Source: DATAOG01 sp963798075 (GTDB taxonomy: Bacteria > Pseudomonadota > Alphaproteobacteria > Geminicoccales > Geminicoccaceae). From it: 64,000 bases of DNA. The DNA is taken from contig CAWCRU010000009.1 in NCBI GenBank assembly GCA_963798075.1, positions 124,001-188,000 of the forward strand, written 5' to 3'. The notes under the pieces were generated by a model. It was not told the origin of the DNA and searched no databases. It was given only the letters and a program-made list of their open reading frames with translations. Below, in pieces: positions 57,347-64,000 of the stretch (position 1 is the stretch's first letter; the number at the start of each line of letters is the position of its first letter). The position numbers and the translations under genes were made by a program.

Positions 57347-58114
57347 GTGTCCCCGCAGTTCGAGATCGACGGCAAGGTCGCCCTGGTAACCGGCGCCTCC
57401 GGCGGTCTCGGCCACCACTTCGCGCGCACGCTCGCCGCCGCCGGCGCCAGGCTGGCGCTGGCGGCGCGCAGCAGGGACCGGCTCGCCGCCAACGTCGCCG
57501 AGATCGAGGCAGCGGGCGGCAAGGCGCTCGCGGTCGAGATGGACGTGACCGATGCGACGAGCGTCGAGCGCGGGCTCGCTGCGGTCGCAGACGCGTTCGG
57601 GGTCGCGACGATCATCGTCAACAACTCCGGCGTCGTCACCCACGATACCGCGCTCGAGCTCAAGCCCGAGGGCTGGGACCAGGTGATGGACACCAACGTC
57701 AAGGGTGCCTGGCTGGTCGCCGCCGCCGCGGCCCGGCGGATGATCGAAGCGGGCGTCGGCGGCTCGGTCATCAACATCGCCTCGATCCTCGGCCTCAGGG
57801 TCGCCGGCCGGGTCGCCCCCTATGCCGCCTCCAAGTCGGCGCTGATCCATCTCAGTCATTCGCTTGCCCTCGAGTGGGCGCGCTACGGCATCCGCGTCAA
57901 CGCGCTGGCACCCGGCTACATCGAGACCGACCTCAACCGCGAATTCTTCGATTCCGACCCCGGCAAGGCGCTGATCGGCCGCATCCCGCAGCGCCGCCTG
58001 GGCCGGCGCGAGGACCTGGATGGCGCCCTGCTGCTGCTCGCATCCGACGCATCCGCCTACATGACCGGCAGCACGCTCGTGGTCGACGGCGGCCACCTGC
58101 AGTCGAGCTTGTGA
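57347..58114 (+). CDS. SDR-family oxidoreductase (FabG-like)
   Basis: A 255-residue short-chain dehydrogenase: VTGASGGLGHHFA, ARSRDRL, VNNSGV, catalytic SINIAS-like VINIASILG, YAASK and PGYIETDLNREF, ending TGSTLVVDGG. The GTG start at 57347 lies 24 bases after the CMD gene. Positioned before phaE-phaC, it could supply (R)-3-hydroxyacyl-CoA (PhaB-like) or act in aromatic metabolism; sequence alone does not decide. Confidence 0.88.
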   Translation: MSPQFEIDGKVALVTGASGGLGHHFARTLAAAGARLALAARSRDRLAANVAEIEAAGGKALAVEMDVTDATSVERGLAAVADAFGVATIIVNNSGVVTHDTALELKPEGWDQVMDTNVKGAWLVAAAAARRMIEAGVGGSVINIASILGLRVAGRVAPYAASKSALIHLSHSLALEWARYGIRVNALAPGYIETDLNREFFDSDPGKALIGRIPQRRLGRREDLDGALLLLASDASAYMTGSTLVVDGGHLQSSL

Positions 58115-58169
58115 TGGGTCGCTCCGGACCGGGCGTCCGATCAGCCAATCCGCCAACGGGGGCGCGCGC

Positions 58170-58923
58170 ATGACCGAGGACGAGAAGGCCAAGGCGGGCG
58201 CCCCCGGCGTTCGAGGGCCTGATGTCGACCTGGATGCGGGCGCTGGGCGCGCTGGCCCCCGGCGGCGAGCAGCAGGGGCTCGCCGCGCGCGCGCTCGACC
58301 CGCGCCGCTGGCTCCTGCCGGGCGCCGACGAGAAGCCGTTCGAGACGATCCTGGGCCTGCCGCGGCTCGCCGACATGCCGGCACTCGATCGCCAGATGCT
58401 GGCGCTGATGGGCGGCTGGCTGCTGGTCGTGCAGCGCAACGGCGAGGTCAACGCGCAGGTGCTGCGCGCCTGGGGGCAGGCCAACATGGAGTTCCTCCAG
58501 GCCCTGCAGGCGTCGGTCTCCGGGGACAGGCCGCCTGCGAGCCTGCGCGAGGTGCTCGATCAGTGGGCGGCGGCCGCCAACCTCGCGCTCATGAAGGCGC
58601 AGCGCTCCGAGGACTTCCTCGGCGCCCAGCGCGGGCTCCTCGATGCGCTGCTCTCGAGCCGGACGCGGGAGCGGGAGGTGGTCGAGGCGATCTCGCGCAT
58701 GCTCGATCTGCCGACCCGGACCGAGCTCGACGACCTCCACAAGACGGTCCACGCGCTCAAGCGCGAGCTGCGCGCGCTCAAGCGCGGCGACCGGCCCGCG
58801 GCGGCCAAGCCCGTGCCGCGGGCGGCGAAGGCCGGGCCGGCGGCGACCAAGGCCGCACCTCGAGCCGCCGCGCGGCGCGCCGGCCGCGCGCCGGCGAGCC
58901 CGGCGCAGGAGACGAGCTCATGA
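58170..58923 (+). pseudogene. phaE: Class III PHA synthase subunit PhaE, frameshift near N-terminus
   Basis: Non-catalytic partner of PhaC, about 250 residues after repair. It begins MTEDEKAKAGAPG; a single extra base near 58208 separates this from FEGLMSTWMRALGALAPGG. The rest reads LVVQRNGEVNAQVLRAWGQA, a helical core, and a C-terminal coiled coil (RTELDDLHKTVHALKRELRAL) followed by a Lys/Ala-rich tail (AAKPVPRAAKAGPAA), typical of PhaE. Without repair, ATG 58222 would give a 233-residue protein. It overlaps phaC by ATGA, so the two are translationally coupled. Confidence 0.85.
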
Positions 58924-60020
58924 CCGCTGCCCCCGGCATCACCGCTTATGGCGCTGCGGTCGAGCTGCTGCAGCTGCAGCAGAAGTTCGCCCAGGCGTCG
59001 GCCCGCCTCAGCCAGATCGCCGACGACGACGTCGAGATCGCGAGCACCCCCAAGGACGAGGTGTTCCGGATCGACAAGACGGTGCTCTATCGCTACGCGC
59101 CGCTGGTCGAGAAGCCGGCGCCGGTCCCGATCCTGCTCGTCTACGCGCTGGTCGGGCGCTACACGATGCTGGACCTGCAGGACGACCGCTCCTTCGTCCG
59201 CCATCTGTTGAAGTCGGGCATGGACGTCTACGTCGTCGACTGGGGGCATCCGACCCGGGTCGACCGCTACGCGGGTCTCAACGACTACGTCAACGACTAC
59301 CTGACGGCCTGCATCGACGAGATGTGCAGGCGGCACGAGGTCGACGGCATCAATCTGCTCGGGATCTGCCAGGGCGGCGTGCTCACCTTGTGCTACACCG
59401 CGCTGCACCAGCCGACGGTGCGCAACCTGATCACGACGGTGACCCCGGTCGACTTCCACGCCGATCTGAAGGACGAGCGGGTCGAGCGCGGCTTCATGAA
59501 CGTCTGGACGCGCAGCCTGAGCGGCCAGGACATCGACCGGCTGGTCGACACGCTCGGCACCGTGCCGGGCGAGTTCATGGGCTACCTGTTCTCGCTGATG
59601 ACGCCCGGGCGCAGCCTCACCAAGTACAATCTCGACCTGCTCGATGCCGCCGGCGACGACGCCAAGCTGCTCAACTTCCTGCGCATGGAGAAGTGGCTGG
59701 CGGACCGCCCGGATCAGCCGGGCGAGGCCGCCCGCCAGTGGCTGAAGGAGCTCTATCAGGAGAACAAGCTGATCAAGAACCAGTTCGTCCTCGATGGCCG
59801 GACCGTCGACCTGCGCAACATCAGCTGCCCGGTTTTGAACATCTATACCGAGACCGACCACATCATCCCGCCGGACATGTCGCGGGCGCTGCAGGGGGCG
59901 GTCGGCGCGAGCGACTACACGGAGCTCGTGATCAAGGGCGGCCACATCGGCATCTTCGTCAGCACGCGCTCGCACGTGCAGCTCGGCGACAGCATCGTCG
60001 ACTGGCTGGCCAGCCGGTAG
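58920..60020 (+). CDS. phaC: Class III poly(3-hydroxyalkanoate) synthase PhaC
   Basis: Polymerises 3-hydroxyacyl-CoA into PHA at the granule surface. 366 residues, the class III size. The lipase-like box is GICQGG with nucleophile Cys150; the triad is completed by Asp313 (YTETDHIIPP) and His342 (GGHIGIF). Other PhaC motifs: VYVVDWGHPTR, VTPVDFHADL and MEKWLADRPDQPGEAARQW. The ATG overlaps the phaE stop codon. Confidence 0.94.
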   Translation: MTAAPGITAYGAAVELLQLQQKFAQASARLSQIADDDVEIASTPKDEVFRIDKTVLYRYAPLVEKPAPVPILLVYALVGRYTMLDLQDDRSFVRHLLKSGMDVYVVDWGHPTRVDRYAGLNDYVNDYLTACIDEMCRRHEVDGINLLGICQGGVLTLCYTALHQPTVRNLITTVTPVDFHADLKDERVERGFMNVWTRSLSGQDIDRLVDTLGTVPGEFMGYLFSLMTPGRSLTKYNLDLLDAAGDDAKLLNFLRMEKWLADRPDQPGEAARQWLKELYQENKLIKNQFVLDGRTVDLRNISCPVLNIYTETDHIIPPDMSRALQGAVGASDYTELVIKGGHIGIFVSTRSHVQLGDSIVDWLASR

Positions 60021-60054
60021 GTCGAGCAGACGCGCCCGGACAGGGAAGCAAACG

Positions 60055-61713
60055 ATGGTCGGATCACCGAAGAACAGCGAGACCGGGCCGGGCAAGTACG
60101 ATCTCGACCTCGAGCGCGGCCCCGCCAACTACCGTCCCTTGACCCCGCTCCAGTTCCTCAAGCGGAGTGCGGCGGTCTATCCGGACAAGCCGGCCCTGAT
60201 CCACGGCAGGGTCGTCCACAGCTACCGGGAGTTCTACGCGCGCTGCCGCCGCTTCGCCTCGGCGCTGGCCGAGCGGGGGATCGGCCGCGGCGACACGGTC
60301 GCGGTGATGGCGCCGAACGTGCCGGCGATGCTGGAGGCGCATTTCGCGGTGCCGATGGCGGGGGCGGTGCTGAACGCGCTCAACTACCGCCTCGACCCGG
60401 CGGCGCTGGCCTTCTGCCTCGACCACGGCGAGGCAAGGCTGCTGATCACCGACCGCGAGTTCTCGGCCGCGGTCGCCCCGGCGCTCGAGCAGCTCGGGCG
60501 CAGGATCGAGGTCATCGACATCGACGACCCGAACCATACCGGCGGCGGCGATCTGCTCGGCGAGCAGGACTACGAGGCGTTCCTCGCCGAGGGCGATCCC
60601 GAGTTCGCGTGGCGCCCGCCCGCGGACGAGTGGGACGCGATCTGCCTGCTCTACACCTCGGGCACCACGGGCGACCCGAAGGGCGTCGTCTACCACCACC
60701 GCGGCGCCTACCTGAACGCCCTGGGCAACGCGCTGATGTTCGGTTTCCGGCCGGATTCGGTCTATTTGTGGACCCTGCCGATGTTCCACTGCAGCGGCTG
60801 GTCGCACACCTGGGGGGTGACGGCGCTGGGCGCCACCCACGTGTTCCTTCGCCGGGTGGAGCCCGCCGAGATCTTCCCGACCATCGCCCGCCACCGGGTG
60901 ACCCACATGGTGGGCGCGCCGATCGTCCTCAACATGCTGGTCAACGCCCCGGACGCGGTCAGGCAGCGCTTCGACCACGTGGTCGAGATCGCGACCGGCG
61001 GCGCCTCGCCGCCGTCGACCGTGATCGCCGGCATGGAGGCGATGAACTTCCGCGTCACCCATCTCTATGGGGCGACCGAGACCTACGGCCCCTCGACCAT
61101 CTGCGCCTGGCGGCCCGAGTGGAGCGAGCTCGACGTCGAGCGCCGCGCCGAGAAGATGGCGCGCCAGGGCGTGGCCTCGCCGATCATGGACGACATGATC
61201 GTGGCCGATCCCGCGACCGCCGAGCCGGTGCCCGCCGACGGCATCACGATGGGCGAGATCATGCTGCGCGGCAACACGGTGATGAAGGGCTACCTCAAGA
61301 ACCCGCAGGCCACGGCCAGGACGCTCGAGGGCGGCTGGTACCGGTCGGGCGATCTCGCGGTCAGCCATCCGGACGGCTACGCCGAGATCAAGGACCGCTC
61401 CAAGGACATCATCATCTCGGGCGGCGAGAACATCTCCTCGCTCGAGGTCGAGGAGGTGCTGTACCGGCATCCGGCCGTGCTGGAGGCGGCCGTGGTCGCG
61501 CGCCCCGACGAGAAGTGGGGCGAGACGCCCTGCGCCTTCGTGGCCCTCAAGTCCACAGCCGGCGAGGTCGCCGCCGCCGACATCATCGCCTTCTGCCGCC
61601 AGCACATGGCGCGCTACAAGGTCCCAAAGACGGTGGTCTTCGGCCCCCTGCCCCGGACCTCGACCGGCAAGATCCAAAAGTTCGTCCTGCGCCAGCAGGC
61701 CAAGGAGATGTAG
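60055..61713 (+). CDS. Acyl-CoA synthetase (AMP-forming)
   Basis: A 552-residue adenylate-forming ligase that activates a carboxylic acid to its CoA thioester. Motifs: P-loop LLYTSGTTGDPKGV, A5 HLYGATETYGPS, A7 WYRSGDLAVSHPDGYAEIKDR, A8 IIISGGENISSLEVEEVL, and the catalytic lysine in TSTGKIQKFVLR. This architecture is that of short/medium-chain fatty acid ligases. It lies 34 bases after phaC, so it may supply precursors for PHA or activate acids from aromatic breakdown. Confidence 0.92.
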   Translation: MVGSPKNSETGPGKYDLDLERGPANYRPLTPLQFLKRSAAVYPDKPALIHGRVVHSYREFYARCRRFASALAERGIGRGDTVAVMAPNVPAMLEAHFAVPMAGAVLNALNYRLDPAALAFCLDHGEARLLITDREFSAAVAPALEQLGRRIEVIDIDDPNHTGGGDLLGEQDYEAFLAEGDPEFAWRPPADEWDAICLLYTSGTTGDPKGVVYHHRGAYLNALGNALMFGFRPDSVYLWTLPMFHCSGWSHTWGVTALGATHVFLRRVEPAEIFPTIARHRVTHMVGAPIVLNMLVNAPDAVRQRFDHVVEIATGGASPPSTVIAGMEAMNFRVTHLYGATETYGPSTICAWRPEWSELDVERRAEKMARQGVASPIMDDMIVADPATAEPVPADGITMGEIMLRGNTVMKGYLKNPQATARTLEGGWYRSGDLAVSHPDGYAEIKDRSKDIIISGGENISSLEVEEVLYRHPAVLEAAVVARPDEKWGETPCAFVALKSTAGEVAAADIIAFCRQHMARYKVPKTVVFGPLPRTSTGKIQKFVLRQQAKEM

Positions 61714-61718
61714 CCCCG

Positions 61719-61732
61719 GAGCCCAAAGGCTC
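61719..61732 (+). terminator. Small stem-loop after acyl-CoA synthetase
   Basis: GAGCC-CAAA-GGCTC forms a 5-bp hairpin 6 bases after the stop codon, followed by GACTTTCG. It is short and has only three T residues, so it is weak. Confidence 0.3.
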
Positions 61733-61905
61733 GACTTTCGCACTCGAGCGGCGCCCCTCGGTTGGTGGCGCTTGCGCTCGAGGACCCGCCAAACTCGACC
61801 GAGATCGGCGCCAGGCGCGTGTCCCCCAAGGTCGTGTCCCAAGGCTGCTGAAGACGCTGCGGAGCCGCATTAACCGGACGTTTACCACGTTCGTCGTAAC
61901 GACTT

Positions 61906-61984
61906 CATGGGTCCATGTGACCGTGGGACTCCGAGACTTCAGTCTGATCGGCGGCGCACAGATTCCCACGGTCGCATGGACCAT
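61906..61984. repeat. Dispersed palindromic element, copy 2
   Basis: The left arm (61906-61928) and right arm (61964-61984) pair with one bulged G and one mismatch around a 35-base loop. The arms share GTCCATG(C/T)GAC..TGGGA with the hairpin at 47357-47435; spacing and overall length (79 bases) are the same, although the loops differ. This is strong evidence for one repeat family. Confidence 0.75.
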
Positions 61985-62288
61985 CGAGCAGAAAGCATGG
62001 GCGCAGATGGTTAACGAAACCTTGACGCTGGCCGCAAAGGCTCGCTCCGCGTGGCGTCCGCCACGGATGCCGCTCGGGGGCTCGAAAGCGCGTGCGAAAG
62101 TCAGGATTTTCTGTTCCTGCAGGGGCGTGGGATGGCAGGTTTCGGCCGCGGGCCGGGTCAGAAACGGTCGCGTGCCCAATCCGCGATCAGGGTCGATGCC
62201 GTGACCTCTGAGCGGACCGGGCACCTCCTTAGGGCGCGGTTTTCGGATCCGGCTCTCCTGGCACTCCCGGCGGAGATCCAGTCATAGA

Positions 62289-62943
62289 TCAGACGTCGAA
62301 GAAGACGGTCTCGCCGTCGCCCTGAAGGCGGATGTCGAACCGGTAGACCGGAACCCGGCCGGCCTCCTCGCGGCGCGCGATCAGGGTCGAGCGGCGCTCG
62401 GGTCTGCTCGATCAGGTTGAGGACCGGATCGGCGGCGTTGGCCGCGTCCTCGTCGGCGAAGTACATGCGGGTATGGAGGCCGATATTGATGCCGCGGGCG
62501 ACGATCCAAAAGCTGATGTGCGGCGCCATCGGGCGCCGGTTGCGGCCGGGCACCACGCCGGGCTTCACGGTCTCGAAGCTCCATAGGCCGGTCTCGAAGT
62601 CCGAGATGATGCGGCCCCAGCCGCGGAAACCGTCCTCGAGCGGCTTGTCCTGGCGGTCCTCGGGATGGTCATAGCGGCCGTGCGCATTGGCCTGCCAGAC
62701 CTCGAGCATGACGTCCTTGAGCGCCGTGCCGGTGCCGTCGATCACGAGGCCCTCGACGCGGATCCGCTCGCCGGCGGCGTTCGGGCCCGCGATGTCCCGG
62801 CCGAGCTCGTGCTCGAAGATCTCGAAGCCGGCCGCGCCCGGGGCGAGGCCGATGTGGACGTAGGGCCCGGCGGTCTGCGAGGTGGACTCCTTGAGGTAGC
62901 CCGGCCGGTGCGGCGTGCGCGGCCCCTCGGTCCCCTGCGCCAT
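62289..62943 (-). pseudogene. pcaG: Protocatechuate 3,4-dioxygenase alpha subunit PcaG, one frameshift
   Basis: Non-iron-binding subunit that pairs with PcaH; about 217 residues after repair. It has YLKESTSQTAGPYVHIGLAP, the intradiol domain core LKDVMLEVWQANAHGRYDHP and SFWIVARGINIGLHTRMYF. The frame breaks near 62400 after NLIEQT; one extra C in a CCC run separates it from ERRSTLIARREEAGRVPVYR and the FFDV end. ATG 62943 overlaps the pcaH stop codon by one base (TGATG). Together they cleave protocatechuate to beta-carboxy-cis,cis-muconate. Confidence 0.92.
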
Positions 62944-63668
62944 CAGTTGCCCTCCAGCCGGTTCTCGAACAGGGTCGAGCGGCGGCCGCGCAGCACGATG
63001 TCGAACCGGTAGGCCCGGCTGTCGAGCGGCACCGAGGCGTTCATGTCGAGGCGCGCAGTCAGGCGGTCGACCGCGGCCGCGTCCGGGATCGTGGCCACGA
63101 TCGGGCACAGCCTGATGTGCGGATCGCCCTCGAAATACATCTGGGTGATCAGGCGCTGGATGAAGGCCGTGCCGAACACCGAAAAATGGATGTGCGCCGG
63201 CCGCCAGTCGGCGACGTGATTGCGCCAGGGGTAGGGCCCGGGCTTGATCGTCCGGAAATAGTAGTAGCCGTCGGGCTCGGAGAGCGTGCGGCCGCAGCCG
63301 CCGAAGTTGGGGTCGATCGGCGCGAGGTAGGTGTCCTTCTTGTGGCGGTAGCGGCCGCCGGCGTTGGCCTGCCAGACCTCGACCAGCGTGTTCGGCACGC
63401 CGCGGCCGTTCTCGTCGAGCACGTAGCCGTGGACGATGATGCGCTGGCCGATCGGCAGGCCGTCCTTGGCGAAGTTGAGGATCAGGTCGTTGTCCTGCTC
63501 GCCGAGCTCGCCCTGGCCGAACAGCGGCCCGGTGATCTCGCTCAAGGAGTTCTGCAAGGCCAGCAGCGGCCGCTGCGGCGAGCGGGTGACCGAGGTCTTG
63601 TAGCCCGGGGTCAGCGCCGGCGGGTGGACCGACCGGTCTCGCTGGTAGTACTCGCCAAGGCGGGGCAT
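62943..63668 (-). CDS. pcaH: Protocatechuate 3,4-dioxygenase beta subunit PcaH
   Basis: Catalytic subunit with non-heme Fe(III), 241 residues. The iron ligands are visible: Tyr in GGRYRHKKDTYLAP, Tyr in the DGYYYFRTIKPGPYPW region, and the two histidines of AHIHFSVFG. The intradiol signature is LVEVWQANAGGRY, near residue 95. It starts 22 bases after the pcaC stop codon and overlaps pcaG. Gene order C-H-G matches the usual pcaDCHGB layout; pcaB is not found downstream, where an intergenic gap begins. Confidence 0.96.
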   Translation of the reverse strand: MPRLGEYYQRDRSVHPPALTPGYKTSVTRSPQRPLLALQNSLSEITGPLFGQGELGEQDNDLILNFAKDGLPIGQRIIVHGYVLDENGRGVPNTLVEVWQANAGGRYRHKKDTYLAPIDPNFGGCGRTLSEPDGYYYFRTIKPGPYPWRNHVADWRPAHIHFSVFGTAFIQRLITQMYFEGDPHIRLCPIVATIPDAAAVDRLTARLDMNASVPLDSRAYRFDIVLRGRRSTLFENRLEGN

Positions 63669-63689
63669 CGCTGTCGGGCTCCTGCGGGT

Positions 63690-64000
63690 TCAGCGCGGCG
63701 GCCGGGCGGGATCGGCGTTTGCGCCTTCGGCCAGCGCCTGCTTGACGACCTTGAAGGCGTGATTGGCCGCCGGCACGCCGGCGTAGACCGCGACATGCAG
63801 GAACGCCTCCTTGATGTCCTCGGGGCTGGCGCCGGTGTTCGCGGTCGCGCGCGCGTGCAGCGCGACCTCGTCCCAATGGCCGAGCGCTGCCAGCAGCGCC
63901 AGGGTCACCATGCTCCGCTCGCGCAGCGTCCAGTGCGAGCGCGACCAGACCGAGCCCCAGGCGCCCTCGGTGATGAAGCGCTGGAAGTCGTCGTCGAAGG
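63690..64000 (-). CDS. pcaC: 4-carboxymuconolactone decarboxylase PcaC, C-terminal part; runs off right edge
   Basis: About 100 C-terminal residues are visible; the N-terminus is outside the window. CMD-family features are FITEGAWGSVWSRS, LALLAALGHWDEVALHARA and NTGASPEDIKEAFLHVAVYAG, then PAANHAFKVVKQAL. It decarboxylates gamma-carboxymuconolactone to beta-ketoadipate enol-lactone, the step after PcaB. It is upstream of pcaH in the same operon. Confidence 0.93.
   Translation of the reverse strand, partial: FDDDFQRFITEGAWGSVWSRSHWTLRERSMVTLALLAALGHWDEVALHARATANTGASPEDIKEAFLHVAVYAGVPAANHAFKVVKQALAEGANADPARPPR

Larger units (their letters stand above)
61714..62288. other. Intergenic region between convergent acyl-CoA synthetase and pcaG genes
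   Basis: A 575-base gap between convergent genes. It holds the weak hairpin at 61719 and the dispersed palindrome at 61906-61984. It also has a less GC-rich stretch (61870-62010) with TTAACC motifs at 61870 and, on the minus strand, TTAACCAT near 62005-62012. No supported gene was found; open frames on both strands are short or lack coding character. Confidence 0.6.

Overview
The window is GC-rich DNA (roughly 70% G+C by eye) with frequent GTG and TTG starts and tightly packed operons. The gene content suggests an alphaproteobacterium: a rhizobial-type rhaRSTPQK/rhaDI L-rhamnose locus, PcaQ-type control next to pca genes, and a ModE-regulated molybdate locus. Order-level placement (Rhodospirillales or a relative) is only a guess. 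No rRNA, tRNA, CRISPR array, transposase or phage gene was seen. The region reads as chromosomal catabolic and transport DNA.

Layout. (1) 1-7265, minus: a carbohydrate ABC operon (solute-binding protein, two permeases, ATPase) followed by a Gfo/Idh/MocA oxidoreductase, a D-threonine-aldolase-like PLP enzyme and a xylulokinase cut by the window edge. (2) 8213-14190, plus: a complete tripartite RND efflux set (outer-membrane lipoprotein, membrane-fusion lipoprotein, HAE1 pump). (3) 14194-21882, minus: a methyltransferase, then a molybdenum locus (mop, modC, modB, modA, modE, a MoeA-PBP fusion, a second degenerate MoeA) with a perfect Mo-box upstream of modE. (4) 22030-32494: the L-rhamnose regulon, rhaK-Q-P-T-S-R on minus, divergent from rhaD-rhaI on plus. 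(5) 32692-44686, plus: an SDR, a full carbohydrate ABC transporter, a BtpA-family protein and an FGGY kinase, then a second binding protein with two permeases but no ATPase, then a FucU mutarotase. (6) 44705-64000: an aromatic and acyl-CoA block. It holds an HpaB-type flavin monooxygenase with an IclR regulator, a Liv-type ABC transporter, two luciferase-like oxidoreductases, PcaQ, a CMD-family protein, an SDR, a class III PHA synthase (phaE-phaC), an acyl-CoA ligase, and pcaC-pcaH-pcaG.

Two features stand out. Between 47.2 and 48.5 kb there is no convincing gene. Instead there is a long hairpin, a 20-bp TTAA-centred palindrome and about 14 tandem copies of a 58-bp unit. A related hairpin recurs at 61.9 kb in front of the pca genes. 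Second, 13 genes carry about 17 single-base frameshifts, each joining two clearly homologous reading frames. This density across otherwise well-conserved genes points to sequencing or assembly errors. Genes marked 'pseudogene' here are therefore probably intact in the organism.

How the parts work together: sugar and polyol uptake feeds kinases, isomerase and aldolase (regions 1, 4, 5). Molybdate uptake and cofactor genes support molybdoenzymes encoded elsewhere. The last block takes up and oxidises aromatic compounds through protocatechuate and can store surplus acyl-CoA as polyhydroxyalkanoate.
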